A stretch of DNA of 64,000 nucleotides, from the NCBI RefSeq assembly GCF_001552075.1, contig NZ_BCQM01000009.1:1-64000 (forward strand), in the 5' to 3' direction. Made by a program: the position numbers and the translations under genes. Of this stretch, positions 8,648 to 17,279 are shown in pieces (within the stretch, counting starts at the first letter, position 1; each line of letters starts with the position of its first letter). The notes beneath the pieces are model-generated. The model was not told where the DNA came from and did no database searches. It was given only the letters and a program-made list of their open reading frames with translations. The stretch is from Arthrobacter luteolus NBRC 107841. Lineage in GTDB: Bacteria; Actinomycetota; Actinomycetes; Actinomycetales; Micrococcaceae.

Positions 8648-9076
8648 TCAGCCGGCCGGCGCGGCTTCGGGACCGCGGGGAATCAGCGGCTTCTCCGCGC
8701 GTGCCTTGATCTGCTGCACCACCCAGCTGTTGCCGTCCGGGTCCTCGAAACCGAACATCGTTCCGCCGTCGCGCTCGTCGAGGACCATGATTCCGCCGGC
8801 CTCAACCCCGCGGGAGAGCAGTTCCTCCCGCGCCGCCGCGGCATCGGAAACCACCAGCTGCAGGCCCTTGAGGGAGCCCGGCTCCATCTCCGCCTGTCCG
8901 GGAAGGTTGCCGATCACGATCGAGCAGCCGGAACCCCGCGGCGTCAGCTGGGCGAACTGCATCTGCTCAGTGACGGTATGGTGATCGAGCTTAAAACCCA
9001 CCCGGTCGGCGTAGAAAGCGATGCTGCGGTCCAGGTCGCGGACCGGGAGCACGACGACTTCCAGAGTCCAGTCCAT
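8648..9076 (-). CDS. VOC-family protein, last gene of the ArsR-SRPBCC set
   Basis: The 142-residue VOC protein has an N-terminal WTLEVVVLPVRDLDRSIAFY module and ends FGFEDPDGNSWVVQQI, typical of glyoxalase-like proteins that bind a metal with His/Glu residues. GGAGG 6 bases upstream fixes the ATG. It follows the two SRPBCC genes by 31 bases on the same strand and precedes a strong terminator. VOC proteins with ArsR and AHSA1/SRPBCC genes are common in actinobacteria, but the small ligand they handle is unknown. Confidence 0.87.
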   Translation of the reverse strand: MDWTLEVVVLPVRDLDRSIAFYADRVGFKLDHHTVTEQMQFAQLTPRGSGCSIVIGNLPGQAEMEPGSLKGLQLVVSDAAAAREELLSRGVEAGGIMVLDERDGGTMFGFEDPDGNSWVVQQIKARAEKPLIPRGPEAAPAG

Positions 9077-9107
9077 GTTTCCTCCACACGTTGTCTCCGG
9101 CAGGGTG

Positions 9108-9587
9108 TCAGGCGGTGGCGAAGGCCAGCAGCTGCTCGAGCTTGTCGTAGCCGGCGGCCATTCCGGATTCCATGCCTGAGGAGACGAAGTTATCCCGGGT
9201 TTCCACCGAGGGATAGAGCGAATGGCCGATAAGCCTGGAACGCCCGTCCGGCAGGTCCTCGAAGTGCATGTAGTCCAGGCTCGCCTCGTCCGGGTAACCC
9301 TCATACTCGAAGGTCTGCAGAATGAACTCGTCCGGGCGGACACTGTGGAAAACGCCGCGGAAAGCGAATTCGCCCTCGCCGTCGGTCTGTACAAAGCGGT
9401 AGCTGCCGCCCGAGGTCGGTTCGAACCCGTCGATCCGGGTCTCCAGTGCGTCGGGTCCAATCCACTGACGGTAGGATTCCGGATCCACATGGGCGCGGAA
9501 CACCTCGCGGGCGGGGTAGTCGAACTCGCGGACGTAATCGATGTACGGAACGCCGTCCGGAACCGTGACTTCCAGCGCGTTGGTCAT
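9108..9587 (-). CDS. SRPBCC/AHSA1-type protein (second of tandem pair)
   Basis: The 159-residue protein is an Aha1-C/START-like barrel: YVREFDYPAREVFRAHVDPESYRQWIGP is the standard opening, followed by GGSYRF and FRGVFHSVRPDEFILQTFEYEGYP. These domains bind hydrophobic small molecules. Its ATG overlaps the stop of the preceding paralogue, so translation is probably coupled. It shares the opening pattern MTNALxVxVPxGVPxI and about half its residues with the upstream gene, indicating a recent tandem duplication. Confidence 0.88.
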   Translation of the reverse strand: MTNALEVTVPDGVPYIDYVREFDYPAREVFRAHVDPESYRQWIGPDALETRIDGFEPTSGGSYRFVQTDGEGEFAFRGVFHSVRPDEFILQTFEYEGYPDEASLDYMHFEDLPDGRSRLIGHSLYPSVETRDNFVSSGMESGMAAGYDKLEQLLAFATA

Positions 9588-10087
9588 GATGCCTCCTGAG
9601 GGGTCTTTTCGCTGAGAGTGCCCAGCAGTTCTTCGAGCCGGTCGTAGCCTTCGCCGAGGCCCTCCTCCATGCCGGAGGCAGCCATACCGTCGCGCGCTTC
9701 CATGCTGGGGTAGACGGCGTGCGCGGTGAGCCGGGTCCTGCCGTCACCCAGGTCCTCGAACGTCTGGGATTCGATGCTGACGACGTCGGGGTAGCCGGAG
9801 AACTCGAAGGTCTGGATCGCGAACTCGTTCTCCCGGACAGTGTGGAAGATGCCGGAGAAATCGTACGGAACGCCGTCGGGCCCGGTGTGGGTGTACTTGT
9901 AGGAGCCGCCGGTGGTGAAATCGTAATGGTCGATTTCCATCTTCAGGCCCCTCGGCCCCAGCCACTGAACAATCAGCTCCGGATCCCGGTGCGCCTGGAA
10001 CACCGCCGCGACCGGGAAATCGAGCTCGCGGGAGAAATTGATAAAGGGAACGCCCTCGGGGACGGAGACTTGCAGTGCGTTGGTCAT
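9584..10087 (-). CDS. SRPBCC/AHSA1-type protein (first of tandem pair)
   Basis: This 167-residue START-like protein is a paralogue of the following gene. Typical features are FPVAAVFQAHRDPELIVQWLGPRG, GGSYKYTH and FSGIFHTVRENEFAIQTFEF. The start codon overlaps the stop of the ArsR gene by an ATGA, which fixes the start at 10087 and implies co-translation with the regulator. ArsR-plus-AHSA1 pairs are a known arrangement in which the ligand-binding protein is autoregulated; the ligand has not been established. Confidence 0.88.
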   Translation of the reverse strand: MTNALQVSVPEGVPFINFSRELDFPVAAVFQAHRDPELIVQWLGPRGLKMEIDHYDFTTGGSYKYTHTGPDGVPYDFSGIFHTVRENEFAIQTFEFSGYPDVVSIESQTFEDLGDGRTRLTAHAVYPSMEARDGMAASGMEEGLGEGYDRLEELLGTLSEKTPQEAS

Positions 10088-10449
10088 GATGGATCCTTTG
10101 CCTGCGGGCCGCTGCGCGCGGCCTGTTCGAAGAGCACGGCGTCCAGGCTGCGGAACTGCTCCTCGCGGACCAGCCGATACCGGTCGATCCACGCAGTGAG
10201 CGCCTCCAGCCGTGCGGGGTTCAGGTGCACGGGCCGGCGCTGGGCGTCACGGGTTCGGGTGACTAGCTGCGCCTGCTCGAGGACCTGGATGTGCTTCGAG
10301 ACCGCCTGCTTGCTGATCGCGAAGGGTTCCGCCAGTTCGTTGACCGTTGCCGGGCCCCGGGAGAGCCTGGCGATGATGCGGCGGCGGGCCGGATCGGCAA
10401 GGGCCAGGAAGGCCTTGTCGAGGAGGGCGTCGTCACGGGTTTCGTTCAT
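10084..10449 (-). CDS. ArsR-family winged-helix regulator
   Basis: The 121-residue protein is an ArsR-like winged helix (about 8-90) with ALADPARRRIIARLSRGPATVNELA and SKQAVSKHIQVLE as the recognition helix. It has no cysteine metal-binding motif, which fits the SRPBCC-associated ArsR subgroup rather than arsenic sensing. It leads the set of four coupled genes (ArsR, two SRPBCC, VOC). An imperfect palindrome about 80 bases upstream is the likely autoregulatory site. Confidence 0.9.
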   Translation of the reverse strand: MNETRDDALLDKAFLALADPARRRIIARLSRGPATVNELAEPFAISKQAVSKHIQVLEQAQLVTRTRDAQRRPVHLNPARLEALTAWIDRYRLVREEQFRSLDAVLFEQAARSGPQAKDPS

Positions 10450-10527
10450 GTGTGGGCCAACGTTTCGTGTGCTGTAACCAAAAAACTGTGCTTACCAACC
10501 GGCAAGCGTATTCAAGGTTGCGGTTTA

Positions 10528-10543
10528 TCAACCAAATGATTGA
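10528..10543. promoter_or_regulatory. Candidate ArsR operator
   Basis: TCAACCAAATGATTGA is a 16-base imperfect palindrome (12 of 16 positions symmetric) in an AT-rich patch upstream of the ArsR gene. It resembles the CAACCA-N-TGGTTG type of site often found before ArsR-AHSA1 gene pairs. The assignment rests on symmetry and position. Confidence 0.5.
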
Positions 10544-10609
10544 TTACAAACCAAAGTACCCCCGGTGCGGGATACCGGCAAGGGGGAAGCAGGAGTTTTT
10601 TGACGTTTC

Positions 10610-11611
10610 CTAGCCGCTGCCGCGAACCACCAATTCGGGGGCCAGCCGCACGCTGTCCACAGCGGCGCCGTCCATCATCCCGCGGAGCGCCAGCAGTCCT
10701 TGCCGGCCTATCTCATGCATGGGGGAGCGGATCGTGGTGAGATTGACGCCGCCGGCCAGAGGTGTGTCATTAAAACCGCCGACCGCGACGTCGCCGGGGA
10801 CATTGAGGCCTGCTTCACGCAGCACGCCGATAGCCCCGATTGCCGCGAAGTCGTTGACGGCGAAGATGGCCTCGGGGGCGCCGCCGGCGGCCAGGATCCG
10901 GGCGGCGGCCTCCTGTCCGGAGTGTGCGTCGAACCCGCCGTGGATGAGCCACTGTTCCGGTACGGTGTGCCCGGCATCAGCGAGCACATCCAGGAACCCG
11001 GCGCTGCGGTCGCGCGAGGTCGAGGTTGTCGGCGTGCCCGCGATGAGTCCGAAACTGGTTCGGCCAGCCGCAAGGAAATGCTCGGCCATCAGCCGTCCGC
11101 CGGCATAGTCGTCGCACGTGACGCTGACGTGCCCCGCGGACGTCCGGCTGACCAGCACCAGCGGAATACCCCGGCCACGCAGTTCATCCAGGTATGGCTC
11201 CTGGAGGTGCGCATCTCCGAAGATCAGTCCGTCAGCACGCCGGTTCAGCAGGCGTTCTGCCTTCACCCGCTGAGCGGAGGCATCATCCAGGGAGTTGGCC
11301 ACCAGCGCCAGCAGGCCGTGTTCGGTTGCCGCCTCGTCAATGCCTTCGTAAATGGTGGCCAGGACAAAGTCCTGCAGTCGGGGAACTATCACTCCGACAG
11401 TGTCGGAGCGCGAGGTCCGCAGTGATGCGGCATGCGGATTCCGGCTGTAGCCAAGTTCCTTGGACAGGGCAAGGATCCGCTCAGTGGTGGCCGGTGCAGC
11501 CCACTTGGAATTTGCTCCGGCCGGGTCGTTGAGGACACGGGACACGGTGGAGACGTTGAGGCCGAGTTCCTTCGCCAGGTACTTCAGGGTGACTTGTCCG
11601 GGGGCGCCCAT
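10610..11611 (-). CDS. LacI-family transcriptional repressor
   Basis: The 333-residue protein has a LacI helix-turn-helix and hinge (about 6-62; VTLKYLAKELGLNVSTVSRVLNDP, then SRNPHAASLRTSRSDTVGVIVP) followed by a periplasmic-binding-protein-like effector domain ending ELVVRGSG. The sequence between the HTH and hinge helix is a few residues longer than usual (NSKWAAPATTERI). It is divergent from the asparaginase-like gene, and two perfect LacI-type operators lie in the gap, so it most likely represses the 11.8-17.1 kb set. The effector is unknown. Confidence 0.92.
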   Translation of the reverse strand: MGAPGQVTLKYLAKELGLNVSTVSRVLNDPAGANSKWAAPATTERILALSKELGYSRNPHAASLRTSRSDTVGVIVPRLQDFVLATIYEGIDEAATEHGLLALVANSLDDASAQRVKAERLLNRRADGLIFGDAHLQEPYLDELRGRGIPLVLVSRTSAGHVSVTCDDYAGGRLMAEHFLAAGRTSFGLIAGTPTTSTSRDRSAGFLDVLADAGHTVPEQWLIHGGFDAHSGQEAAARILAAGGAPEAIFAVNDFAAIGAIGVLREAGLNVPGDVAVGGFNDTPLAGGVNLTTIRSPMHEIGRQGLLALRGMMDGAAVDSVRLAPELVVRGSG

Positions 11612-11709
11612 GTTTCCGTTTCATGTCAGATGCGGACTGAATGTAAAAAATGCGTGAACGTGTTGCGCTTCACACTCTTAGGCCCATAGTATCGCTTCCA
11701 ACGCTTACA

Positions 11710-11732
11710 CAAACGTTTGCGGCAAACGTTTG
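11710..11732. promoter_or_regulatory. Two tandem LacI-type operators
   Basis: The perfect 10-base palindrome CAAACGTTTG occurs twice, at 11710-11719 and 11723-11732, with centres 13 bases apart. Central CG and flanking AAACGTTT are typical of LacI/GalR-family sites. The pair lies about 40 bases before the GTG start of the asparaginase-like gene and about 100 bases before the lacI start. Confidence 0.85.
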
Positions 11733-11770
11733 GTAACGGATGCAACAGGAACTTGAGGAGTAACCGGGCA

Positions 11771-12739
11771 GTGGCTCAGATTCATGTACTAGGAACCGGC
11801 GGCACCATTGCCTCCCGGGCACAGGGTGCCGGCGGTGCAGTGGCGTCCGACGGTGCGGAGTCGCTGACTTCCGCTCTGGAGAGCCGGCACACCCTCGTCT
11901 CCCGCGACATCCTCACCACGGGGAGCTACCGTCTGGCCCTTGCCGACCTCCGCCTCATCGCTGAAACTGTTCGGGAGGTCCTGGACCGGGATGAGGTGGA
12001 TGGCGTGGTCGTCACGCACGGAACCGACACCATGGAGGAAACCGCCTTCCTGCTGGACCTGGTGCACGATTCGGCGAAGCCCGTGGTGTTTACCGGTGCG
12101 CAGCAGACCGCAGACAGTTCCTGCCCCGATGGGCCGGGGAACCTGGCTGAGGCTATCGCCGCCGCTGCGGAACCCGGGCTGCGGGGTGCTGGGGTGATGA
12201 TCTCCTTCGCCGGCGAAATCCGCTCCGCCCGCGGTGCGCGCAAATCCCACACCACAGCCGCGAGCGCGTTCGCCGGCGGGACGCAGGTGGCGCACCTGGC
12301 CGGAGACGACGTCGTTGTTTCCGCCCTGCCAGCCCGCCGTGCTCCGCTGGCAATGCCGGAAGCCCGGTTCGACGCGGTCCGGGCCGACATCATTACGGCC
12401 TATGCCGGAGCCACACCGGAACTGCTCCTCCACGCGGCGGGGGACGGGGCGCACGCCCTGATCCTGGCCGGAACCGGCATCGGCAACGCCGGACCCGGTT
12501 TCGCTGAGGCCGTCGCGGAGGTGAGCGCGGCCGGAGTACCGGTGGTCCTCAGCAGCCGCACTCCATGGGGTCCGGTGGTGCCGACCTATGGAAACGGCGG
12601 CGGCAAGGACCTGGTCCGCGCCGGCGCCATACCGTCCCGGGACCTCAATCCCTTCCAATCCCGCATCCTGGCCGCCCTGCTGCTGGCCGGGAACACCGAT
12701 CCGGCGAGTTTCGCCGCACGGTTCTCCGCATACACCTAG
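11771..12739 (+). CDS. Asparaginase-family amidohydrolase
   Basis: This 322-residue enzyme has both catalytic signatures of type I/II bacterial asparaginases: LGTGGTIAS with nucleophile Thr12, and VTHGTDTMEETAF with Thr85-Asp86; the Lys of the second triad is in RGARKSHTT. The family hydrolyses asparagine, glutamine or related omega-amides to the acid plus ammonia. The GTG at 11771 is behind GAGGAG; an upstream ATG lies inside the operator pair and was not used. It is first in a run with a CE4 hydrolase, a transporter and two SDRs, so the substrate may be a half-amide from that pathway rather than asparagine. Confidence 0.88.
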   Translation: MAQIHVLGTGGTIASRAQGAGGAVASDGAESLTSALESRHTLVSRDILTTGSYRLALADLRLIAETVREVLDRDEVDGVVVTHGTDTMEETAFLLDLVHDSAKPVVFTGAQQTADSSCPDGPGNLAEAIAAAAEPGLRGAGVMISFAGEIRSARGARKSHTTAASAFAGGTQVAHLAGDDVVVSALPARRAPLAMPEARFDAVRADIITAYAGATPELLLHAAGDGAHALILAGTGIGNAGPGFAEAVAEVSAAGVPVVLSSRTPWGPVVPTYGNGGGKDLVRAGAIPSRDLNPFQSRILAALLLAGNTDPASFAARFSAYT

Positions 12740-12784
12740 CCCGTCTGATCGAAATACCGCCACCACGCAACCAGGAGGAAACAC

Positions 12785-13672
12785 ATGTCCAAGAAAATCT
12801 ATGTTTCAGTCGGAATCGACGTTGACGCCGTTGGCGGCTGGCTCGGCTCCTACGGCGGAGAAGACTCCCCGGGCGACATTTCCCGCGGCATCTTCGCCGG
12901 CGAAGTGGGCGTACCCCGCCTGCTCAAACTGGCGCAGGACCGCGAAATGCCCGTGACCTGGTTCTGGCCGGGCCACTCGATCGAGACGTTCCCGGAGCAG
13001 TTCGACGCGACCGTCGCCGCCGGCCACGAAGTCGGCGTGCACGGCTACAGCCACGAGAACCCCATCGCCATGACCCGCGCGCAGGAAACCGAAGTTCTGG
13101 ATTACTGCATCGACCTGTTTACCGAACGCACGGGCAAAAAGCCCGTGGGCTACGTGGCGCCGTGGTGGGAGTTCTCCAACGTCACCAACGAAATCCTGCT
13201 CGAGCGCGGATTCCTCTACGACCATTCCCTGATGCACAACGACTTCACTCCCTACTACGTCCGCGTCGGCGACTCCTGGACCAAGATCAACTACGACGCC
13301 GCTTCCGCGCGCGAATGGATGAAGCCGCTGGTCCGCGGCGAAGAAACCGACCTGATCGAGATCCCCGCCAACTGGTACCTGGATGACCTGCCGCCCATGA
13401 TGTTCATCAAGGGCAGCGCCAACAGCCACGGCTTCGTCTCGCCGCGGGACATCGAGCAGATGTGGAAGGACCAGTTTGACTGGGTCTACCGCGAAATGGA
13501 GTACGGCGTCTTCCCGCTGACCATCCACCCCGACGTGTCCGGACGTCCGCAGAACCTGCTGATGCTCGAGCGCCTGTTCGAGCACATCGCCGGGCACGAC
13601 GGCGTTGAGTTCGCCACCATGGAAACCATCGCCCGCGACTTCGCCGAACGCCGCCCCCGCAGCGCCAGCTAA
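12785..13672 (+). CDS. Cytosolic CE4 (NodB-fold) amidohydrolase, HpPgdA/PuuE type
   Basis: The 295-residue protein is a polysaccharide-deacetylase-fold enzyme without signal peptide or membrane segment. Metal motifs are [13 protein letters not shown] (Asp-x-Asp) and VHGYSHENP (His...His); the [21 protein letters not shown] and IHPDVSGRP blocks closely match the HpPgdA (HP0310) subgroup. Relatives in this branch include PuuE allantoinase and, as I recall, a cyclic-imide hydrolase, so small cyclic amides are more likely substrates than cell-wall glycans. GGAGG 7 bases upstream supports the ATG. It is co-transcribed with the asparaginase-like gene. Confidence 0.88.
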   Translation: MSKKIYVSVGIDVDAVGGWLGSYGGEDSPGDISRGIFAGEVGVPRLLKLAQDREMPVTWFWPGHSIETFPEQFDATVAAGHEVGVHGYSHENPIAMTRAQETEVLDYCIDLFTERTGKKPVGYVAPWWEFSNVTNEILLERGFLYDHSLMHNDFTPYYVRVGDSWTKINYDAASAREWMKPLVRGEETDLIEIPANWYLDDLPPMMFIKGSANSHGFVSPRDIEQMWKDQFDWVYREMEYGVFPLTIHPDVSGRPQNLLMLERLFEHIAGHDGVEFATMETIARDFAERRPRSAS

Positions 13673-13733
13673 TCCGCCGCGCTCCCGGCGCACCCCGGAT
13701 ACTCCCACTCCACCCTTGTAGAAGGACCCCAAC

Positions 13734-15089
13734 ATGAGTACTACTGCCGCGCCCAAAAAGCGCCCACCCACCACTGCCGTTGCCCCCTGGGATGTGCAGA
13801 TCACCCCCGAGGTTGTCCGCAAGGTCTCCCTGGTCTGTTTCATCGCCTGGGTGGTCTCGGTCTACGACTTCACCCTCTTCGGCACCCTGCTGCCGGTCAT
13901 CGCCGAAGACTTCGGCTGGACCGCTGCCCAGTCCACCGCGGTGAACACGATCGCCCATGTTGGCATCTTCATCGTGGCGCTGGCCGTCGGAACGATCATT
14001 GACCGGCTGGGCCGCAAAAACGCCTTGATCGTGCTGATGCTCGGCGGCGCTGCCGCGGCCGGATTCACCGGTATGGCGGCCGGCGCGGTCAGCCTGATCA
14101 TCATCCGCTCCTTCTCCGGATTCTCCATGTCCGAGGAGGTCGTCAACGCCGTCTATTTGAACGAGATCTACAAGAACGTCAAGAACCGCGGCCTGATGTA
14201 CTCGATCGTCCAGGGCGGCTGGCCCGTTGGAGCACTGCTGTCGGCGGGGCTCTCCGCCCTGCTGCTGCCGGTCATCGGTTGGCGCTGGAGCTTCGCGGTG
14301 GCCGCAGTGATGGCCCTGGGTGTCGCCTGGATGGCCTCCCGCCTGCCGGAATCACCCACGTTCGCCGCCATCAAGGAAGTCCAGCGACGCCAGGCGGACG
14401 GCGACGTCGAGGGTGCAAAGGCACTCGCAGCGCAGCACGATCTCGAAGAAGGCAGCCAGCACAAGACCGGTTTCAAGGACGTCTTCACCCCGGAGCTGCG
14501 CCGCCACACCACTCTGCTGTCCCTTGCCTGGCTGTTCAACTGGGCTGCCATCCAGGTGTTCTCCGTCCTCGGCACCACGGTGCTGGTGGAGGCCAAGGGC
14601 GTTTCCTTCGAGAACGCGCTGCTGATCCTGGTCCTGGCGAACGCCGTCGGTTTTGCCGGCTACGTTTTCCACGGCTGGCTCGGTGACTGCATCGGCCGGC
14701 AGAAGACCGTCATCATCGGCTGGTTCGGCGGCGGCGCCGCGAGCCTGGTCATGCTGCTGGGGCCGAGCAGCGAAGTCTTCATCATCGTGATGTACGCGCT
14801 GACCCTGTTTTTCCTTAGCGGCCCCTACGCCGCACTGCTCTACTACATGGGTGAGTCCTACCCGGCGCACGTGCGCGGCATGGGCACCAACGTGGCGCAC
14901 GTCATGGCACCGCTCGGCGGCATCGCGGGATCCGGGCTGCTCAGCCTGATGCTGTTCATGGGCATGGAAATGCAGTGGGCAGCCATCCTCACCGGCACCG
15001 GCGGCCTGATCATTTCCGCGCTGTGCATGCTCGGCACCCGCAAGGTTGTGCAGGAGAGCACCAAGACCCCCAAGGAGGCGGCAGCATGA
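13734..15089 (+). CDS. MFS transporter
   Basis: The 451-residue protein has about 12 membrane segments and the MFS loop motif GTIIDRLGRKNALI between helices 2 and 3. It resembles sugar/organic-acid:proton symporters that carry an NEIYKNVKNRG-like loop. It sits between the CE4 hydrolase and two SDR genes in the LacI-controlled set, so it probably imports the substrate of that pathway. Its stop codon overlaps the ATG of the first SDR. The substrate is not evident. Confidence 0.88.
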   Translation: MSTTAAPKKRPPTTAVAPWDVQITPEVVRKVSLVCFIAWVVSVYDFTLFGTLLPVIAEDFGWTAAQSTAVNTIAHVGIFIVALAVGTIIDRLGRKNALIVLMLGGAAAAGFTGMAAGAVSLIIIRSFSGFSMSEEVVNAVYLNEIYKNVKNRGLMYSIVQGGWPVGALLSAGLSALLLPVIGWRWSFAVAAVMALGVAWMASRLPESPTFAAIKEVQRRQADGDVEGAKALAAQHDLEEGSQHKTGFKDVFTPELRRHTTLLSLAWLFNWAAIQVFSVLGTTVLVEAKGVSFENALLILVLANAVGFAGYVFHGWLGDCIGRQKTVIIGWFGGGAASLVMLLGPSSEVFIIVMYALTLFFLSGPYAALLYYMGESYPAHVRGMGTNVAHVMAPLGGIAGSGLLSLMLFMGMEMQWAAILTGTGGLIISALCMLGTRKVVQESTKTPKEAAA

Positions 15090-15865
15090 GGCGCGACGAC
15101 GGGCTCGAAGGAAAAGCCGCCGTCATCTCCGGCGGCGCCAGCGGGATCGGACAGGCGCTGGCAGTGGCCTACGCCCGCGCCGGCGCGCACTCAGTGATCG
15201 GCTACCTGCCCAACGACCCGCACGACGCCGGTGAAACGGTGGCCCTGGTCGAAGCAGAGGGTGCCCGCTGCGTGCCGGTGCCCGTTGATGTCCGCCGGTA
15301 TGAGGACACCGAGGCGCTGGCCCAGGCCGCCCTCGACAGCTTCGGCAGGCTGGACATCGCCGTCGCCGCGGCAGGCATCCTGCGCCGTGCCTCGCTGGCG
15401 GAGATGACCGATGAAGCATGGGATGGCATGATGTCCGTCGATCTTTCCGGTGTGATGCGCACCTTCCGCTCCTGCGCGGCCCGGATGGAGCACGACGGCG
15501 CCATGGTAGCCACCTCGTCGATTGCGGGCGGTGTCTACGGCTGGGAAGAACACAGCCACTACGCCGCGGCGAAGGCGGGCCTGCTGGGCATGTGCCGTTC
15601 CCTCGCCGTCGAACTGGCACCCCGCGGCATCCGCGTGAACGCTGTCATCCCGGGCCTGATCGAAAGCCCGCAGTCCCTCGACGGGGTCAACTCCCTGGGG
15701 AAGTCCGGCCTTGAAGCCGCGGGCAGCATCATCCCGCGCGGCCGGGTGGGTACCGTGGACGAAGCCGCACGCGTCATCCGCTTTCTGACCAGTGACGACT
15801 CTGCGTACGTCACCGGACAGCAGATCATTGTCGACGGCGGCCTGACCGTCCGCTGGCCCAGCTGA
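15086..15865 (+). CDS. SDR-family NAD(P)-dependent oxidoreductase
   Basis: The 259-residue classical SDR has the cofactor motif SGGASGIG, the catalytic YAAAK (HYAAAKAGLLG), the NAVIPG loop and the C-terminal VTGQQIIVDGG. The ATG overlaps the transporter stop (ATGA) behind AAGGAGG, so expression is coupled. Substrate assignment is not possible; the gene is probably part of the catabolic route fed by the transporter. Confidence 0.9.
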   Translation: MRRDDGLEGKAAVISGGASGIGQALAVAYARAGAHSVIGYLPNDPHDAGETVALVEAEGARCVPVPVDVRRYEDTEALAQAALDSFGRLDIAVAAAGILRRASLAEMTDEAWDGMMSVDLSGVMRTFRSCAARMEHDGAMVATSSIAGGVYGWEEHSHYAAAKAGLLGMCRSLAVELAPRGIRVNAVIPGLIESPQSLDGVNSLGKSGLEAAGSIIPRGRVGTVDEAARVIRFLTSDDSAYVTGQQIIVDGGLTVRWPS

Positions 15866-15898
15866 CCGCTCCACCGCCACAGCGAAACGAAAGAAACC

Positions 15899-16654
15899 AT
15901 GACACAGCAGCTCAGCGGACAAACCGCAGTCATCACCGGTGCCGGCAGCGGAATCGGAGCCGCCATCGCCCGGCTTTATGCACAGGAGGGTGCCAACCTG
16001 GCGCTCCTGGACCTGGACGAGGCGCAATGCCGGGAAACAGCCGCGGCCTGTATCGAGCTGGGTGCGGAAGCGACTGCCCGGAGGACCGATGTTGCCGACA
16101 GCGACGACGTCAAAGCAGCCATGGACGCAGCTGCCCAGGACTTCGGCGGGATCGACATCCTGGTCAGCTCGGCGGGCATCCTGGATGAGCGGCCGTTCCT
16201 GGAGCTCAGCCCGGAAGCGTTCGACCTGACCATCAACGTTGACCTGCGCGGCGTTTTCCTGGCGGCCCGCTGGGCGGCCCCGCACATGGTGGCAGGAGCA
16301 CGCGGCGGGCGGATCATCAACATCTCCTCCCAGCTTGGAATCAAAGGGGGAACCGGCCTGGCACACTACTGCGCCGCGAAGGCCGGAGTGATTGGCCTGA
16401 CCAAGGCCCTGGCGCTGGAACTGGCGCCGCACTCGATCCTGGTCAACGCAATCGCCCCGGGCCCGGTCTTCACGCCGCTGATCGACGGGCTGTCAGAGAA
16501 ATGGAAGGCAGCGAAGCAGGCGGAACTGCCGGTGGGACGGTTCGGCACGGCGGAAGAGATTGCTCCGACGGCACTGCTGCTGGCCTCCTCTCCGGGCGGT
16601 AACCTCTATACCGGCCAGACCCTGGGCCCCAACAGCGGCGACGTGATGCCGTAG
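15899..16654 (+). CDS. SDR-family NAD(P)-dependent oxidoreductase
   Basis: The 251-residue classical SDR has TGAGSGIG, catalytic Ser (NISSQLGI), YCAAK and NAIAPGPV. It resembles FabG-type 3-oxoacyl reductases and many sugar or polyol dehydrogenases. It follows the first SDR by 33 bases in the same unit. Two different SDRs in one set suggest two consecutive redox steps, or oxidation and reduction of one carbinol centre. Confidence 0.9.
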   Translation: MTQQLSGQTAVITGAGSGIGAAIARLYAQEGANLALLDLDEAQCRETAAACIELGAEATARRTDVADSDDVKAAMDAAAQDFGGIDILVSSAGILDERPFLELSPEAFDLTINVDLRGVFLAARWAAPHMVAGARGGRIINISSQLGIKGGTGLAHYCAAKAGVIGLTKALALELAPHSILVNAIAPGPVFTPLIDGLSEKWKAAKQAELPVGRFGTAEEIAPTALLLASSPGGNLYTGQTLGPNSGDVMP

Positions 16655-16664
16655 GAGGTCTTCG

Positions 16665-17138
16665 ATGTGTGGAGCGTGTCCCGGCGGTGCTTCCGTCTCC
16701 CGGATTTCCGCCTACGCGGCGCTGGCGGGAATTAAGCAGGAAGTGGCTGGCCTCCTCCAAAGAGCTGCCGGCCCGCGCTTGACCATTCGGGCGTTTGGCA
16801 ACGGCTGGACCGTCCGGGACCGGCTGGGCCGTCAACGCGTGCTGCCAGGTTTGGAGGAGGTTGCCGCCGCAGTAGCTGCCGGGCCGCTGGACTGGGCAGC
16901 GGTATCTGCGCTCACCGGGCAGACGATCACGGGAAGAGTTCCGCGGCTCACCTGCGAGGCGGCCACGGAACTGCGACGCGTTGCCACCCGACCGCTTGCG
17001 GGGCCGGCGACGTCGGCGGGGTGGGCAGGTCAGGGACAGCCGGTGCCTCTCACCGCCGGTGGATTTACGGCCGCCTTGCTGATCCGGGCGGCCAACGCCC
17101 GTGCAGAAACCGACGACTCTGCCGGGACGGTTGCCTAG
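16665..17138 (+). CDS. Small CGAC-motif protein of unknown function
   Basis: The 157-residue product starts MCGACPGG, a Cys-x-x-Cys at the extreme N-terminus that also begins a group of small actinobacterial proteins found near catabolic genes. An AGGAGG site 5 bases before the ATG and the 10-base gap to the SDR gene support translation. There is no signal peptide or membrane helix. The rest is Ala/Arg-rich with no recognised fold. The Cys pair could bind metal or form a disulfide; function is not assigned. Confidence 0.65.
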   Translation: MCGACPGGASVSRISAYAALAGIKQEVAGLLQRAAGPRLTIRAFGNGWTVRDRLGRQRVLPGLEEVAAAVAAGPLDWAAVSALTGQTITGRVPRLTCEAATELRRVATRPLAGPATSAGWAGQGQPVPLTAGGFTAALLIRAANARAETDDSAGTVA

Positions 17139-17279
17139 CACTTGAGGTGGCCAGATCGACCGCCCAGGGACACACCCAATCGGATCGTTACGCAGGACAC
17201 ACCTTTCCTCCACAGCTGCTGCTAGCGTGTTGGCCGATGCGTTCGCATCCACGTCTTGCACCTATTCCTGGGGGAATCC

